DNA of 64,000 nucleotides, from assembly GCF_042685265.1 (NCBI RefSeq), contig NZ_JBHUMX010000002.1. One strand, given 5' to 3'. How positions within the stretch are numbered: position 1 is the stretch's first letter; every line of letters begins with the position of its first letter. The notes beneath the pieces are model-generated. The model was not told where the DNA came from, ran no database searches, and worked only from the letters and a program-made list of their open reading frames with translations. The stretch comes from Oceanobacillus_B kapialis (GTDB lineage: Bacteria > Bacillota > Bacilli > Bacillales > Amphibacillaceae). Of the stretch, positions 1-9,224 are shown piece by piece. The position numbers and the translations under genes are program-made.

Positions 1-51
1 CCTAAATTAACCTTATAATTTCCTTTAGACTGTGAAAAAGGAAGTGAAGCA

Positions 52-1767
52 ATGTTAAGACGTTTTTTCTCCTACTATAAACCGCATCGTCGGTTATTTA
101 TAATTGATTTCACCTCTGCCTTTTTCGTTGCCATCCTGGAACTTGCCTTCCCGGTTGCCGTGCAACGATTTATTGATGACCTATTGCCGGGTGGAGATTG
201 GAATTTAATTGTGACCGTAAGTATTTTGCTCTTATTGGTATATGTCATTAGTACCCTCATGCAATTTGTAGTGGTTTACTTAGGACATAAGCTCGGAATT
301 AATATTGAAACAGATATGCGCCATGATCTGTTCCACCATGTTCAACGGCAATCATTCCGCTTTTTTGATAATACAAAAACTGGACATATTATGAGCCGTA
401 TCACGAATGACCTTTTCGATATTGGCGAGCTTGCTCATCATGGGCCAGAGGATTTCTTTATTTCGATCATGACATTCATCGGGGCGTTTCTTATCATGTT
501 CACGATCAATGTGAAGCTTGCCCTCATCATTTTAATTGCTGTCCCAATTCTTATCTTCTTGATTACATTCAGCAATATTAAAATGAATAAGGCATGGAAG
601 CGAATGTATGAGGAAATTGCTGGTGTAAATGCACGGGTAGAAGATGCTGTTTCTGGTGTACGTGTTGTACAATCTTTCACGAATGAAAAGTTTGAAATGG
701 AGCGTTTCTCTAAGGATAATAACAACTTCCGTATTGCCAAAATAGGTGCATACAAAGTAATGGCATTTGTGCACTCCAACATTTATATGATGATGCGCCT
801 CATTACATTGCTTGTGCTTGTAGTTGGTGCATGGCTAACTTATCAAAATGAACTGCAGTACGGAGAGCTTGTCAGCTTTGTTTTATTTGTAAATGTACTC
901 TTTAATCCAATTCAAAAAATTACGGCATTGCTGGAGCTTTACCCTAAAGGAATGGCCGGCTTTAAACGATTTATGGATCTAATGGATATGGAACCAGATG
1001 TAGAGGATAAAGCAGACGCGAAAAGAGTGGAAACCTTAAAAGGTGACATCGCATTTAATAAGGTCACCTTCGCTTATGAAAAAACCCAGCGTCCTGTACT
1101 AAATGAGCTAAGTTTTTCGATTAATGCAGGTGAAACAATTGCCTTTGTTGGGCCATCAGGTGCGGGTAAAACAACTATTTGTTCCCTCATCCCACGATTT
1201 TACGATGTGGATCAAGGTGGAATCAGTATCGATGGGCTGGACATTCGTGATATGACGAAGGAATCCCTACGTGCGCAAATCGGGATTGTGCAGCAGGATG
1301 TTTTCCTCTTTACGGGAACATTGAGAGAAAACATTGCCTACGGAAAGCTTGATGCAACAAATGAAGAAATTGAGCAAGCTGCGCGTCAGGCCCATATGGA
1401 GGAATTCATTAAGGAGCTGCCTGATGGCTATGAAACACAGGTAGGAGAACGCGGATTGAAATTATCAGGAGGACAAAAGCAGCGGATTGCGATCGCGCGC
1501 ATGTTCCTCAAGAACCCGCCAATTCTTATTCTTGATGAAGCAACTTCAGCCTTGGATACAGAAACCGAAACCATTATCCAAAAAGCTTTAACAGAGCTTG
1601 CCAAGGATCGTACGACTTTGATCATTGCGCACAGACTGGCAACCATTAAAAATGCTGATCGGATTATGGTGGTAACAAAAGAAGGAATTGAAGAAGAAGG
1701 AAGTCATGAAGATTTATTAAAACGCGATGGTATATTTGCTCATTTGCATAAAGTGCAGATGAGGTAA
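52..1767 (+). CDS. ABC exporter, fused membrane and ATPase domains
   Basis: Half-size ABC exporter: each chain carries one membrane domain and one ATPase, so it should act as a dimer in the plasma membrane. Hydrophobic stretches lie at about residues 15-40, 52-80, 135-175 and 245-285. The ATPase part starts near 330 and shows Walker A GPSGAGKT (367-374), Q-loop (414), signature LSGGQ (471-475), Walker B ILILDE (491-496) and switch His527, so it should be active. At 571 residues it has normal family length. The ATG has an AAGGAAG site upstream. The substrate cannot be told; the family exports drugs, lipids or peptides. A terminator follows directly, and no partner gene is visible. Confidence 0.93.
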   Translation: MLRRFFSYYKPHRRLFIIDFTSAFFVAILELAFPVAVQRFIDDLLPGGDWNLIVTVSILLLLVYVISTLMQFVVVYLGHKLGINIETDMRHDLFHHVQRQSFRFFDNTKTGHIMSRITNDLFDIGELAHHGPEDFFISIMTFIGAFLIMFTINVKLALIILIAVPILIFLITFSNIKMNKAWKRMYEEIAGVNARVEDAVSGVRVVQSFTNEKFEMERFSKDNNNFRIAKIGAYKVMAFVHSNIYMMMRLITLLVLVVGAWLTYQNELQYGELVSFVLFVNVLFNPIQKITALLELYPKGMAGFKRFMDLMDMEPDVEDKADAKRVETLKGDIAFNKVTFAYEKTQRPVLNELSFSINAGETIAFVGPSGAGKTTICSLIPRFYDVDQGGISIDGLDIRDMTKESLRAQIGIVQQDVFLFTGTLRENIAYGKLDATNEEIEQAARQAHMEEFIKELPDGYETQVGERGLKLSGGQKQRIAIARMFLKNPPILILDEATSALDTETETIIQKALTELAKDRTTLIIAHRLATIKNADRIMVVTKEGIEEEGSHEDLLKRDGIFAHLHKVQMR

Positions 1768-1780
1768 GATAATGAAAAAT

Positions 1781-1825
1781 AAAAGCGCTAGAGCCATATT
1801 AGTTAATGGTTTTAGCGCTTTTATT
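1781..1825 (+). terminator. Rho-independent terminator after the ABC exporter
   Basis: AAAAGCGCTA at 1781-1790 pairs with TAGCGCTTTT at 1813-1822, with a T-rich tail. A small open frame starting at 1772 lies across this hairpin and is probably not a gene. Confidence 0.8.
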
Positions 1826-1954
1826 TCATTTCCAGTTTCTGAAAGTATTCTTCTAAAGCAGAACAAGCAAGGTCCAAACTTTGTTAGACTTAACTTAAAC
1901 AATAAAAAGAAATTCAGGGAAAAGATTAAAGATAATCAATTAAGGAGGAGTTAA

Positions 1955-2812
1955 ATGGGAATTTGGAAGAGAGAATTACTTAGTACAACGAGGGGTAATT
2001 TTGAGATTTTTACAAAGGAAAAAGGATATCCACTTTGTATAACACACCATTACTCGGTATTTAATGAGACTGGTGATTACTTTGCTGACACTTTTACAAA
2101 ATCCAACAAGGTGTTCTTAGTCAACTTAAGAGAAGCCGGACATTCGAATAAAGCAGTAGAACCCTTCCAACTCAGCTTAGTGGAAACGATACTTGATCTG
2201 GAAGCTATACGTGAAGAATTGGGATTTAGTAAATGGGGATTTGCGGGGCACTCCACTGGAGGTATGTTTGGACTCATATACGGCATTTACTTTTCAACAA
2301 GCTTAACATTTACTGTGATTGTAGGAGCAGCCGCAAGAGAATATGCAACTTTCTCTAAGGATTGTATTTACAACCCGAAACACCCCGACTATGAGCGTAT
2401 GCAAGCTTTAGTCGAAAGCATCAATGGTTCAGATGTGTCGTCTCAAAAGAAAATTGAGTTAATGGAGGAGAGAACAAAGTTGTCTTTATTTGAGCCTAAA
2501 AAGTATAAAGAATTTTTTTCAAAAAACATTCATAAGCATATGGCTAGAACCCGTATAAGCTATTTCAATCGAGAAATACAAGTTTTTGATGTTACGAAAA
2601 AATTAGAGTTAATAACCATTCCAACTTTAATAATGTGTGGTAGATACGATATTCAGTGTCCAATAATCTACTCTATTGAAATGAAGGAGCTAATTCCCAA
2701 CTCCAAATTAGTTATATTTGAAAGAAGTAATCATTACCCCTTTCTAGAAGAAGCAGAGGAATTTAATCAAGTATACAATGCTTTTGTAAAAGAAAGAGAT
2801 CCTTCCTTTTAG
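1955..2812 (+). CDS. alpha/beta hydrolase (paralogue of the gene at 2904)
   Basis: Alpha/beta-hydrolase fold enzyme of 285 residues. The nucleophile elbow GHSTGG (98-103) gives Ser100; Asp232 in GRYD and His260 in SNHYPF complete a likely triad. The HGG-type oxyanion segment is replaced by a less typical CITHHYS stretch. RBS AAGGAGGAG lies just before the ATG. The protein is clearly paralogous along its whole length to the convergent gene at 2904-3743, sharing for instance RGxFE, FNExGxYFAD and LVNLxxAG. Substrate is unknown; the family includes esterases, lactonases and iminopeptidases. No signal peptide, so probably cytoplasmic. Confidence 0.85.
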   Translation: MGIWKRELLSTTRGNFEIFTKEKGYPLCITHHYSVFNETGDYFADTFTKSNKVFLVNLREAGHSNKAVEPFQLSLVETILDLEAIREELGFSKWGFAGHSTGGMFGLIYGIYFSTSLTFTVIVGAAAREYATFSKDCIYNPKHPDYERMQALVESINGSDVSSQKKIELMEERTKLSLFEPKKYKEFFSKNIHKHMARTRISYFNREIQVFDVTKKLELITIPTLIMCGRYDIQCPIIYSIEMKELIPNSKLVIFERSNHYPFLEEAEEFNQVYNAFVKERDPSF

Positions 2813-2837
2813 GAAAACTGATATGTAACAAAAAAAA

Positions 2838-2867
2838 CTTTTAAGCATGAGAGCTTAAAAGCCTTTT
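2838..2867 (+). terminator. Rho-independent terminator after the hydrolase
   Basis: CTTTTAAGC at 2838-2846 pairs with GCTTAAAAG at 2853-2861, followed by CCTTTT. It lies between two convergent genes, with A-rich sequence on the other side, so it may work in both directions. Confidence 0.7.
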
Positions 2868-2868
2868 A

Positions 2869-2884
2869 CGTTTCATGTGAAACA
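2869..2884. other. parS-like palindrome or second terminator stem
   Basis: CGTTTCATGTGAAACA is a near-palindrome that matches the Bacillus ParB site TGTTTCACGTGAAACA at 14 of 16 positions; one mismatch is in the central CACGTG. It also forms a short hairpin (GTTTCA/TGAAAC) followed by T5, so a terminator role is at least as likely. rlmH, usually near oriC, is in this window, which makes a parS site conceivable. Confidence 0.25.
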
Positions 2885-2903
2885 TTTTTAAGCGAATTAC
2901 AAC

Positions 2904-3743
2904 CTAAGGAAACTGTGAAAATTCCTCCACCATTCCAGAAAAAGCCCTTGCCTCCTCAAGAAATGGAGAGTGATTGCTCTCATGAAAACGTATAAGCTTA
3001 GATTGTTGTAATAGCTGATGGGTTTCCTCGGAAAAGACAAAAGGGCATTGGGCATCATGTTCTCCGCAATAAACCATGAAAGGAGTAGAAACAGACCTTA
3101 ACGCGTCTCTTACGTCATATCCTGGCAGCTCTTCATAAGAGTAATAATCCAGACGTGCTTTCACCACACTTCCACTGCTGGGTGTTGAAAAGTAATAATC
3201 AAAATTCTCCGGCCTGTAGAGCGACATTTCCGACCACTCTCTGGATACAGCTTTACGCTCTTGCTTATCTTGAGAGGTTTTAAGAATGGACAAAATTTCT
3301 TTCAACCGTTGATTATGGGGATTTTTACGACAATAAATACTGTCTTTATGGTTCATATATTCATACGATGCGGCAGCTCCCCCGGCTATTACCTTCGTTA
3401 AGGAATCTGGAAAATGAATGGCGTACACTAAAACCATCATGCCACCGGTGGAATGGCCACCGAAAGCCCACTTTTCAAAATTAAGCTTTTCTCGGATGGT
3501 TTCTAAATCCTTTACACTTTCCAGCATGCTCCATTCTTCAGAAGAAGTAGCTTTGCTAGAATTCCCAGCGTTTTTCAGATTAACCAAACATACTTGAAAG
3601 TGCTCCGTGAAGGGATCTGCAAAATAGTAACCTTTTTCATTAAACTGGCTGTATAAATGGGTAATACAAATAGGCTCGCCATTCCCTTTTACAAAGCATT
3701 CAAAAGTACCGCGGTTGGTGTGAATGAATTCTTTTTGCCACAT
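2904..3743 (-). CDS. alpha/beta hydrolase (paralogue of the gene at 1955)
   Basis: Second alpha/beta hydrolase, 279 residues from the chosen ATG at 3743, which has a GGGGG site 7 nt upstream; an in-frame ATG 14 codons earlier lacks one. It has the nucleophile motif GHSTGG, an acid in GEHDAQCP and a histidine in SNHSPFLEEA, so the triad looks complete. It is a diverged paralogue of the gene at 1955, facing it tail to tail. It is the last gene of a likely minus-strand operon with the methyltransferase (32-nt gap) and GNAT gene upstream. Substrate unknown. Confidence 0.85.
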   Translation of the reverse strand: MWQKEFIHTNRGTFECFVKGNGEPICITHLYSQFNEKGYYFADPFTEHFQVCLVNLKNAGNSSKATSSEEWSMLESVKDLETIREKLNFEKWAFGGHSTGGMMVLVYAIHFPDSLTKVIAGGAAASYEYMNHKDSIYCRKNPHNQRLKEILSILKTSQDKQERKAVSREWSEMSLYRPENFDYYFSTPSSGSVVKARLDYYSYEELPGYDVRDALRSVSTPFMVYCGEHDAQCPFVFSEETHQLLQQSKLIRFHESNHSPFLEEARAFSGMVEEFSQFP

Positions 3744-3775
3744 AAAATTGCCCCCTTTTTCAAAAAAGAAACTGC

Positions 3776-4543
3776 TTATGAACAAGATAACTTACATAGA
3801 TAGATCATGCTTGAAGCATTAGCTGTTAAAGGCGTTTCCTTCCAATCCTGGTAAACCCCTTCTATAGTTAAACCATGCTTTTCCAAAAGCCTTTCCATTT
3901 CCAAAGGAAAGACAAAGCGTAGATCAATGGTAGAGCGTTTTTCCTCTACTAAATCGCCTGCATCACTAAAATATTTTCTGATTGTAATATTATGTTGGAC
4001 TTGGCTGAGAGCATCATATTGACTGATATAAGAAACGTGAACAGAAAGGCTTCCATCTCTATACGTAAACCCTGGCTCTTCACTATTTGTAGAGAGTAAT
4101 TCATCTTCGCTTGGAAAACGAGTATTAAAAAGAAACTGACCACCGGGAACAAGATGGCGCTGAACTGCATCCAATAGATTATCCTGAGCTTCATTCGTTA
4201 GAAAATGTTGAAAAGAATTTCCGACCATAAATATAAAGTCGCTTTTCACGCCGAGGTCAAGCATGGTGCAATCCTGCTCAAGAAAAGATATATCAAGATT
4301 CTCAGCTAATGCCTTTTCTTTTGCTCTCTCCAGCATGCCGCTATGTAAATCCACACCAAGCAATCTACGGCCATTTCTTGCTAGTGGAAGGCTTGCCCTC
4401 CCGGTTCCGCAAGCTAGATCAATAATTGGGCCTTTAGATTTTTTCGCCCAGTTTGTTAAATACGTAATATCCTCATGATAATGGACGTGTTCCTTATCGT
4501 ATTGGAGGGGATTTTGATATTCCTCTAAATTATCTGTTGTCAT
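3776..4543 (-). CDS. class I SAM-dependent methyltransferase
   Basis: Soluble methyltransferase of 255 residues. Motif I is seen in IIDLACGTGRASLPLA, followed by the acidic end of strand beta2 in LLGVDLHSGML and an EQDCTML motif III region, which together define the SAM pocket of class I enzymes. The ATG at 4543 was chosen because AGGAG lies 9 nt upstream; the longer frame (to 4597) has no such site. The methyl acceptor is not predictable from sequence; related proteins are often annotated only as methyltransferase-domain proteins. Lies between the GNAT gene and the hydrolase gene in one orientation with short gaps. Confidence 0.82.
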   Translation of the reverse strand: MTTDNLEEYQNPLQYDKEHVHYHEDITYLTNWAKKSKGPIIDLACGTGRASLPLARNGRRLLGVDLHSGMLERAKEKALAENLDISFLEQDCTMLDLGVKSDFIFMVGNSFQHFLTNEAQDNLLDAVQRHLVPGGQFLFNTRFPSEDELLSTNSEEPGFTYRDGSLSVHVSYISQYDALSQVQHNITIRKYFSDAGDLVEEKRSTIDLRFVFPLEMERLLEKHGLTIEGVYQDWKETPLTANASSMIYLCKLSCS

Positions 4544-4583
4544 TGGTGGTTCTCCTAATTTTTTAAAAATATCTTGTTTAACC

Positions 4584-5051
4584 TCACAGCGTCCCACTCA
4601 TCCTAACTACTTTCCCGTCCAACTCTGTTTTTATCGGTTCCATACCGATTTTCTGGTAAAACTTTATCGCAGCTGTGTTGGATGGTGAAACCCGAAGTTG
4701 GTAATTCTTTATGCCCTTTTGTAGAAAAAATTGTTTTGCATAGTGGTATAATTCAAGGCCCCTGCCCTCTCCACGTTTTTCTGGTCGGAGGTAAAATAAA
4801 TGGATGTAGCCAATATGCACTCCTTCATACTCTTTACAAGATAATTCGAGCTGTCCTATATATTCTCCATCCTCCATAACTAACATGAATCCTTTGGGGC
4901 ATGCTCGCTTCTTTTCTTCTAACCAGCGTACGTACTCTCCTTCGTCTCCAAAGCCTGAAGTGTCACCAAAACTAACGTTGAAAGAGTCTTTACGAAAAGC
5001 AATAACTATATCATGATGCTTTGTTAAATCCATTTCCTCAAATGTAAGCAT
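4584..5051 (-). CDS. GNAT family N-acetyltransferase
   Basis: 155-residue GNAT protein. The acetyl-CoA loop is visible as RPEKRGEGRG, preceded by the beta4 strand IGYIHLFYL and followed by the usual helix; the C-terminal NTAAIKFYQKIGM segment is the typical last GNAT motif. RBS AAAGGGTG precedes the ATG. It is the first gene of the likely GNAT-methyltransferase-hydrolase operon. The acceptor substrate is unknown. Confidence 0.82.
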   Translation of the reverse strand: MLTFEEMDLTKHHDIVIAFRKDSFNVSFGDTSGFGDEGEYVRWLEEKKRACPKGFMLVMEDGEYIGQLELSCKEYEGVHIGYIHLFYLRPEKRGEGRGLELYHYAKQFFLQKGIKNYQLRVSPSNTAAIKFYQKIGMEPIKTELDGKVVRMSGTL

Positions 5052-5111
5052 GTTATCACCCTTTTGGAATTCTAAGGCGGCACTAACAGCTAGATGGTGA
5101 AAATCCTTCGC

Positions 5112-5690
5112 TTATACACCATCACTTAAATGACCAACTTGATTGTAATCCACTACTTTCCATTTCTCCTGCTTATAATGGATATTACTAATACAAGCAT
5201 TCATTAATCTAGTTTTTCCAGCACCGATTTCTCCACCAGAGACCGTGGTAAGAATTGCATTAATCACCGCACCATGCGCCACTAACAGCACTCGCTTGTC
5301 CGGGTATTTTTCAATCACTTTATCGACACCATTCATTACGCGTTTAATGAAGTCCTCTGGCTCCTCTTGGTTTGGATACTGTTTATCAGGATATTGGGCA
5401 GTTCGTTCATCCATAGTCAGACCTTCTGCATCACCAAAAGAACGTTCAGCAAAATCCTCCATTTCCTCAAACGGAAGGTTTAGAGAAGAATTGATAATCT
5501 CTGCAGTACGTTTTGCTCGCTTCATAGGGCTTGCGATAAGCACATCATAATCTTCAGCATTAAGGTATGCCGCACTTTCTTCCGCCTGGCGCACTCCTGT
5601 GTCGTTTAGTGGAATATCTGTACTCCCCTGTAATTGCCCTTTTAAGTTCCAGTCCGTTTCTCCATGCCTAATAAGACAAATCGTTGTCAT
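5112..5690 (-). CDS. histidine phosphatase family protein (PGM-like)
   Basis: 192-residue member of the histidine phosphatase superfamily. The phosphohistidine motif LIRHGETDWN is at residues 6-15, and the second catalytic histidine is in LLVAHGAVINA; the FAERSFGDAEGL stretch is the typical middle acidic motif. Such proteins dephosphorylate sugar phosphates or other small metabolites, and a few are true phosphoglycerate mutases. RBS AGGGGGA precedes the ATG. It is separated from the GNAT gene by 60 nt and may share its transcript. Confidence 0.85.
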   Translation of the reverse strand: MTTICLIRHGETDWNLKGQLQGSTDIPLNDTGVRQAEESAAYLNAEDYDVLIASPMKRAKRTAEIINSSLNLPFEEMEDFAERSFGDAEGLTMDERTAQYPDKQYPNQEEPEDFIKRVMNGVDKVIEKYPDKRVLLVAHGAVINAILTTVSGGEIGAGKTRLMNACISNIHYKQEKWKVVDYNQVGHLSDGV

Positions 5691-5816
5691 GACATATCCC
5701 CCTATTTAATTAAGAATGTTATAAAAATAATAACAGATTTCGTAGTGTCTGCGGGCAATTAGATGAATAAATTCGTACTAATTTCACAACCTACAGCTAA
5801 AAGGATGTGTACGAGA

Positions 5817-6161
5817 ATGAAAAACTACGTTATGGCAATTAGTCTAAGCCTGATTACTTTTACTGGTATAGCTTTGCCACCTATCGCCAATGCAGAAGAG
5901 CTCAACCCCGCAGAAGTACAAACTCCAGATTATGCAAAATGGGGAAAGCTTGCGATGAAAGAAACCAAAGCAAAATACCCCCAAGCTGATATTATTGATT
6001 ATCTTCACGAAGGCAGTAAGAAAAAAGGCAATAAAAAAGTAGAAATCTTTAAGTTATGGCTTAAACAGGACAATAAGGAATTTGGTGTGTTTGTAAATAT
6101 TGAATTTGACCCCAAAACAGAAGAAGTTGCATCGATTACATTTAAAGAAACAGATCGATAG
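5817..6161 (+). CDS. small secreted DUF3889-type protein
   Basis: 114 residues from the ATG at 5817. The first 27 residues form a signal peptide (MKNYVMAISLSL..., cleavage probably after ANA), so the mature protein of about 87 residues should be exported. The mature part (YAKWGKLAMKETKAKYP, KLWL, EFGVFVNIEFD) matches my memory of the DUF3889 family of Bacillaceae, whose function is unknown. An earlier in-frame ATG at 5763 would put 18 residues before the signal peptide and is less likely. The gene is followed immediately by the first 21-bp repeat array. Confidence 0.7.
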   Translation: MKNYVMAISLSLITFTGIALPPIANAEELNPAEVQTPDYAKWGKLAMKETKAKYPQADIIDYLHEGSKKKGNKKVEIFKLWLKQDNKEFGVFVNIEFDPKTEEVASITFKETDR

Positions 6162-6195
6162 AAGGGAAAAGCGGTGCGCTTCAGGATGGATGGGA

Positions 6196-6385
6196 AAGAG
6201 GCGTATTAACCTCTAAAAGTGGCGCCGCCCCGCCATAAAGAAGCGCCGCAGCAACCCCAAGAAGCGCGTCAACCTCTAAAAGTGGCGCCGCAGCAACACA
6301 AGAAGCGCCCCAACTCTAGAAAGAAGCGCCGCACCGACCCCAAGAAGCGCACCACCCCGCCATAAAGAAGCGCACCAATACAAGC
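6196..6385. repeat. 21-bp phased degenerate repeat, array 1 (about 9 units)
   Basis: Units beginning AAG(T/A)(G/A)GCG start at 6196, 6217, 6238, 6259, 6280, 6300, 6321, 6342 and 6365, so the spacing is 21 bp with only two deviations. A typical unit begins GAAGCGCCGCAGCAAC. The array closely resembles array 4 (38629), where units begin GAAGAGGCGCAGCAAC. No convincing gene lies in it. It is GC-rich compared with its surroundings. Confidence 0.85.
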
Positions 6386-6860
6386 TCCCTCCTCCCAAAG
6401 CAACCCCCTCCCCCCTCTCCCATAAGCCCAAAGCCACAAACGTCCCTCACATTAGCAATCACAACTAGTCATTACAGCACGCATTTCAACCATTGCCCAC
6501 CCCTCCCCCAAAAAAAATCTCCGCGCGAAATTTGTCTTTGGGTCTATTTCATTATTTTTCAAATCTATTAATCTAGTAATCGCTTTTATATGAATCCTCT
6601 GTATGAATAATAGAGTCTATCATCGCCTCTTTGTAAAAATCCACCATCCTAAGTGCCTACAAGCGTATAAGCACCTTCTAGTACTTCCTGTTTATTTTTG
6701 GAAATTCCAGATTACGCCAACAAGCTTCGACACATCTAGTAGAGTTGGCTCTCTATAATAGAGTTACAAATTTAACTGACAATCAGCGAGACAACTGAAA
6801 GTGGAGGTGAAAAGCGGAGGGTGAGCCATCCATAGATATAGCACAAGCAAACTAATAGAA
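6386..6860 (+). promoter_or_regulatory. non-coding region with likely calY promoter and operator
   Basis: About 475 bp without a convincing gene. The first 120 bp are C-rich (runs of CCC and AAAA), probably decayed repeat sequence. Nearer the next gene, TATAAT at 6754-6759 is a likely -10 element, and it lies inside the perfect palindrome CTCTATAATAGAG (6751-6763), which could be an operator. No good -35 was found at standard distance. Confidence 0.4.
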
Positions 6861-6872
6861 GGAGGAAGGGAT

Positions 6873-7463
6873 ATGAAATTGAAAAAGCAATTGGGGTTGG
6901 CATTAGTATCAAGTGTATTGGGGGTAGCGCTTATCAGTGGTGGAACCTTTGCCTATTTTAGTGATCAGGAGGAGGCAAGTGGCTCTTTTGCTGCAGGGAC
7001 ACTAGATGTATCGATGAATGAACCAACATTAATAGAATTGGAGAATTTGAAACCTGGGGATAAGGCGATGCGAGAGTTTTCGTTAGCGAATGAAGGGAGC
7101 CTGAAGATTGAAAATGTCTTTCTGGAAACGGCCTATTCTGTAACTGATGCGCAGGCTGATAACACAGAGGATTACGGCAAGCACATAAAGGTTAATTTCC
7201 TTTGGAATTGGAACCAGGAAAGTGAGCCAGTGTTTGAAACGACGCTGTATGATCTCCAGCAGATGGATCCAGATGTTGTAAAGCGGGATATTTGGGATCC
7301 GCTATGGGAGCAAAAAGGTGGACTGGATGCAGAGGAGGCGCATGATTTCTGGGTAGAGTTTGAGTTTGTTGATAATGGAGCGGACCAGAACATGTACCAA
7401 GGAGACGGGCTCTCACTGGAATGGACCTTTAACGCAACACAAGGTGACGGAGAGGAAAAATAA
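6873..7463 (+). CDS. calY: CalY/TasA family protein (camelysin-like)
   Basis: 196-residue exported protein with the hallmark N-terminus of the camelysin/TasA family: Lys-rich start, hydrophobic core, then SGGTFAYFSDQE, the type of site cut by the SipW signal peptidase, and FAAGTLDVS. TasA-like members form biofilm fibres; camelysin is described as a surface metalloprotease, though a classical zinc motif is not visible here. RBS AAGGAGGAAG precedes the ATG. The neutral protease gene follows after 33 nt in the same direction, so the two are probably co-transcribed. No sipW gene is in this window, so processing would need one elsewhere. Confidence 0.83.
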   Translation: MKLKKQLGLALVSSVLGVALISGGTFAYFSDQEEASGSFAAGTLDVSMNEPTLIELENLKPGDKAMREFSLANEGSLKIENVFLETAYSVTDAQADNTEDYGKHIKVNFLWNWNQESEPVFETTLYDLQQMDPDVVKRDIWDPLWEQKGGLDAEEAHDFWVEFEFVDNGADQNMYQGDGLSLEWTFNATQGDGEEK

Positions 7464-7496
7464 GCAACCAACTAAACAAGGGAAAGGATGAATTGA

Positions 7497-9095
7497 ATGA
7501 AACTACGTCAAAAAATAACGTTTTCGACGCTAGCACTGTCGCTATCATTGGGGATTGTTGCCCAGACTACAGCAGCATCTGCAGAGGAGGCTAAAATACA
7601 GATAAATGATACGTACAATACGCCGTCTTATGTCGTAGAAAGATGGAATGCGCCAGCTGGGCTCACGAACGAAGAAATTGTCCGAGCTTATTTTTCGCAA
7701 AACAAAGGGGACTTCAAGCTGCAACATAACACCTATATGGATTTTGAAATTATAAAAGAAACCCCTGATAAGCAAACAGAGACGACCCATTTGAAGGTCC
7801 AGCAAACGTATAAAGGAATTCCGATATATGGTGCAGATCAAACCGTAAAGCTAGATGAAAAGAAGGATGTGACAGCATATTTTGGCCAGGTGATTCCTGA
7901 ACTCGAATCGAAAAAGATAGACATGCAAGCGAGCGTTTCGGAAGCTGATGCAATCACGCTAGCAAAAGCAGAAATTGAAAAAAAGATTGGTAAGGTTGAA
8001 GATTACGACGGACCGATTGAAGCAGCTCCATATATCTATGAATATGAAGGGGATTATTATTATACGTACCTTGTAACAGCATCGACGACCCAGCCAGCAG
8101 TGGGATTTTGGCATTATTTTATTGATGCAACAAATGGAAAAATTATTGATTCTTACAATGCAACAAATGATGTGACAGCGTTTGGTACAGGGGTTTTCGG
8201 CGAGCGGAAAAGATTCGAGGCCCAAGCATTTGATGGGATGTTTCGCTTGTTTGATGAGACAAGAGGTGATGGTGTAGTCACCTTTGATAATACGACAGGA
8301 ACGAACCTGGATGTGGTTAGTATTAATAAAATGTTTACGGACGGCTCAGCAGTCGACGCTCACGCCAATGCACAGATCACGTATGATTATTATCAGGATA
8401 CCTTTGGAAGAAATTCTGTTGATGATAACGGACAAATCCTCATTTCCGCTGTCCATGTCGGGGATAACTGGAATAATGCTTCATGGAATGGCAGGCAGAT
8501 GTCTTATGGGGATGGAGATGGCATCAGGTTCCACCCACTTGCTGCAGGCCTTGATGTAGCTGCACATGAAATGACACACGGCGTTATTCAGCATACAGCA
8601 AACTTAATTTATCGAAATGAATCTGGTGCCCTAAATGAGTCATTTGCGGATATTTTCGGTGTTATGGTGGACAGGGATGATTGGCTGATTGGCGAGGCAA
8701 TCATGGCAGATGGCACGATTGGCTTGCGTTCGATGGAGGATCCGACAGACCTCATTGAACGGAGAACCCAAGCACCTTACCCTGACCATTGGAGCAGAAG
8801 ATACACGGGGACCCTTGATAATGGAGGGGTTCATATTAACTCAAGTATTAATAATAAAGCGGCTTATCTCGTTTCCGAGGGCGGAGAGCACTTTGATGTA
8901 ACAGTCAATGGCGTTGGCAGGGAAAAAACGGAGCAAATCTATTACCGGGCCTTAACGCTCTATTTAACACGTAGCTCTGACTTCAGCATGATGCGTGAAG
9001 CAGCGATACAGGCAGCCGGTGATCTTTATGGAAGCAATTCAGATGCAGTGGCAGCAGTTGAACAGGCTTATGATGCAGTGGGCGTTTATGAATAA
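7497..9095 (+). CDS. neutral protease, thermolysin family (M4)
   Basis: Secreted zinc metalloprotease precursor of 532 residues. It has a signal peptide (about 1-29), an FTP/PepSY propeptide to about residue 225, and an M4 catalytic domain. HEMTH at 357-361 with Glu381 in NESFAD bind zinc; His446 in GGVHINSS is the transition-state histidine. Length is typical of bacillolysins. It should be autoprocessed and act outside the cell on proteins. It follows the CalY-like gene closely, which suggests joint expression in stationary phase or biofilm, though that is inference. Confidence 0.95.
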   Translation: MKLRQKITFSTLALSLSLGIVAQTTAASAEEAKIQINDTYNTPSYVVERWNAPAGLTNEEIVRAYFSQNKGDFKLQHNTYMDFEIIKETPDKQTETTHLKVQQTYKGIPIYGADQTVKLDEKKDVTAYFGQVIPELESKKIDMQASVSEADAITLAKAEIEKKIGKVEDYDGPIEAAPYIYEYEGDYYYTYLVTASTTQPAVGFWHYFIDATNGKIIDSYNATNDVTAFGTGVFGERKRFEAQAFDGMFRLFDETRGDGVVTFDNTTGTNLDVVSINKMFTDGSAVDAHANAQITYDYYQDTFGRNSVDDNGQILISAVHVGDNWNNASWNGRQMSYGDGDGIRFHPLAAGLDVAAHEMTHGVIQHTANLIYRNESGALNESFADIFGVMVDRDDWLIGEAIMADGTIGLRSMEDPTDLIERRTQAPYPDHWSRRYTGTLDNGGVHINSSINNKAAYLVSEGGEHFDVTVNGVGREKTEQIYYRALTLYLTRSSDFSMMREAAIQAAGDLYGSNSDAVAAVEQAYDAVGVYE

Positions 9096-9224
9096 ATCGC
9101 TATCAGATATAAAGGTATTCTATTAAAAATGTCGAATATATAAAAGGAACAGGAAAGGAGAGATAAGATAGTGGTAAAATGGTGGAATAACTCTTCAAAA
9201 TAAAAAATTTGAGGAGGAGAAGAA

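Noticed and set aside
1772..1954. 60-codon frame after the ABC exporter
   Set aside because: It begins inside the terminator hairpin, has no ribosome site and no recognisable sequence.
9172..9204. 10-codon GTG frame (MVKWWNNSSK) before the GNAT gene
   Set aside because: An AAAGGAG site exists, but the frame is too short and unsupported; a T-box or leader was not seen.
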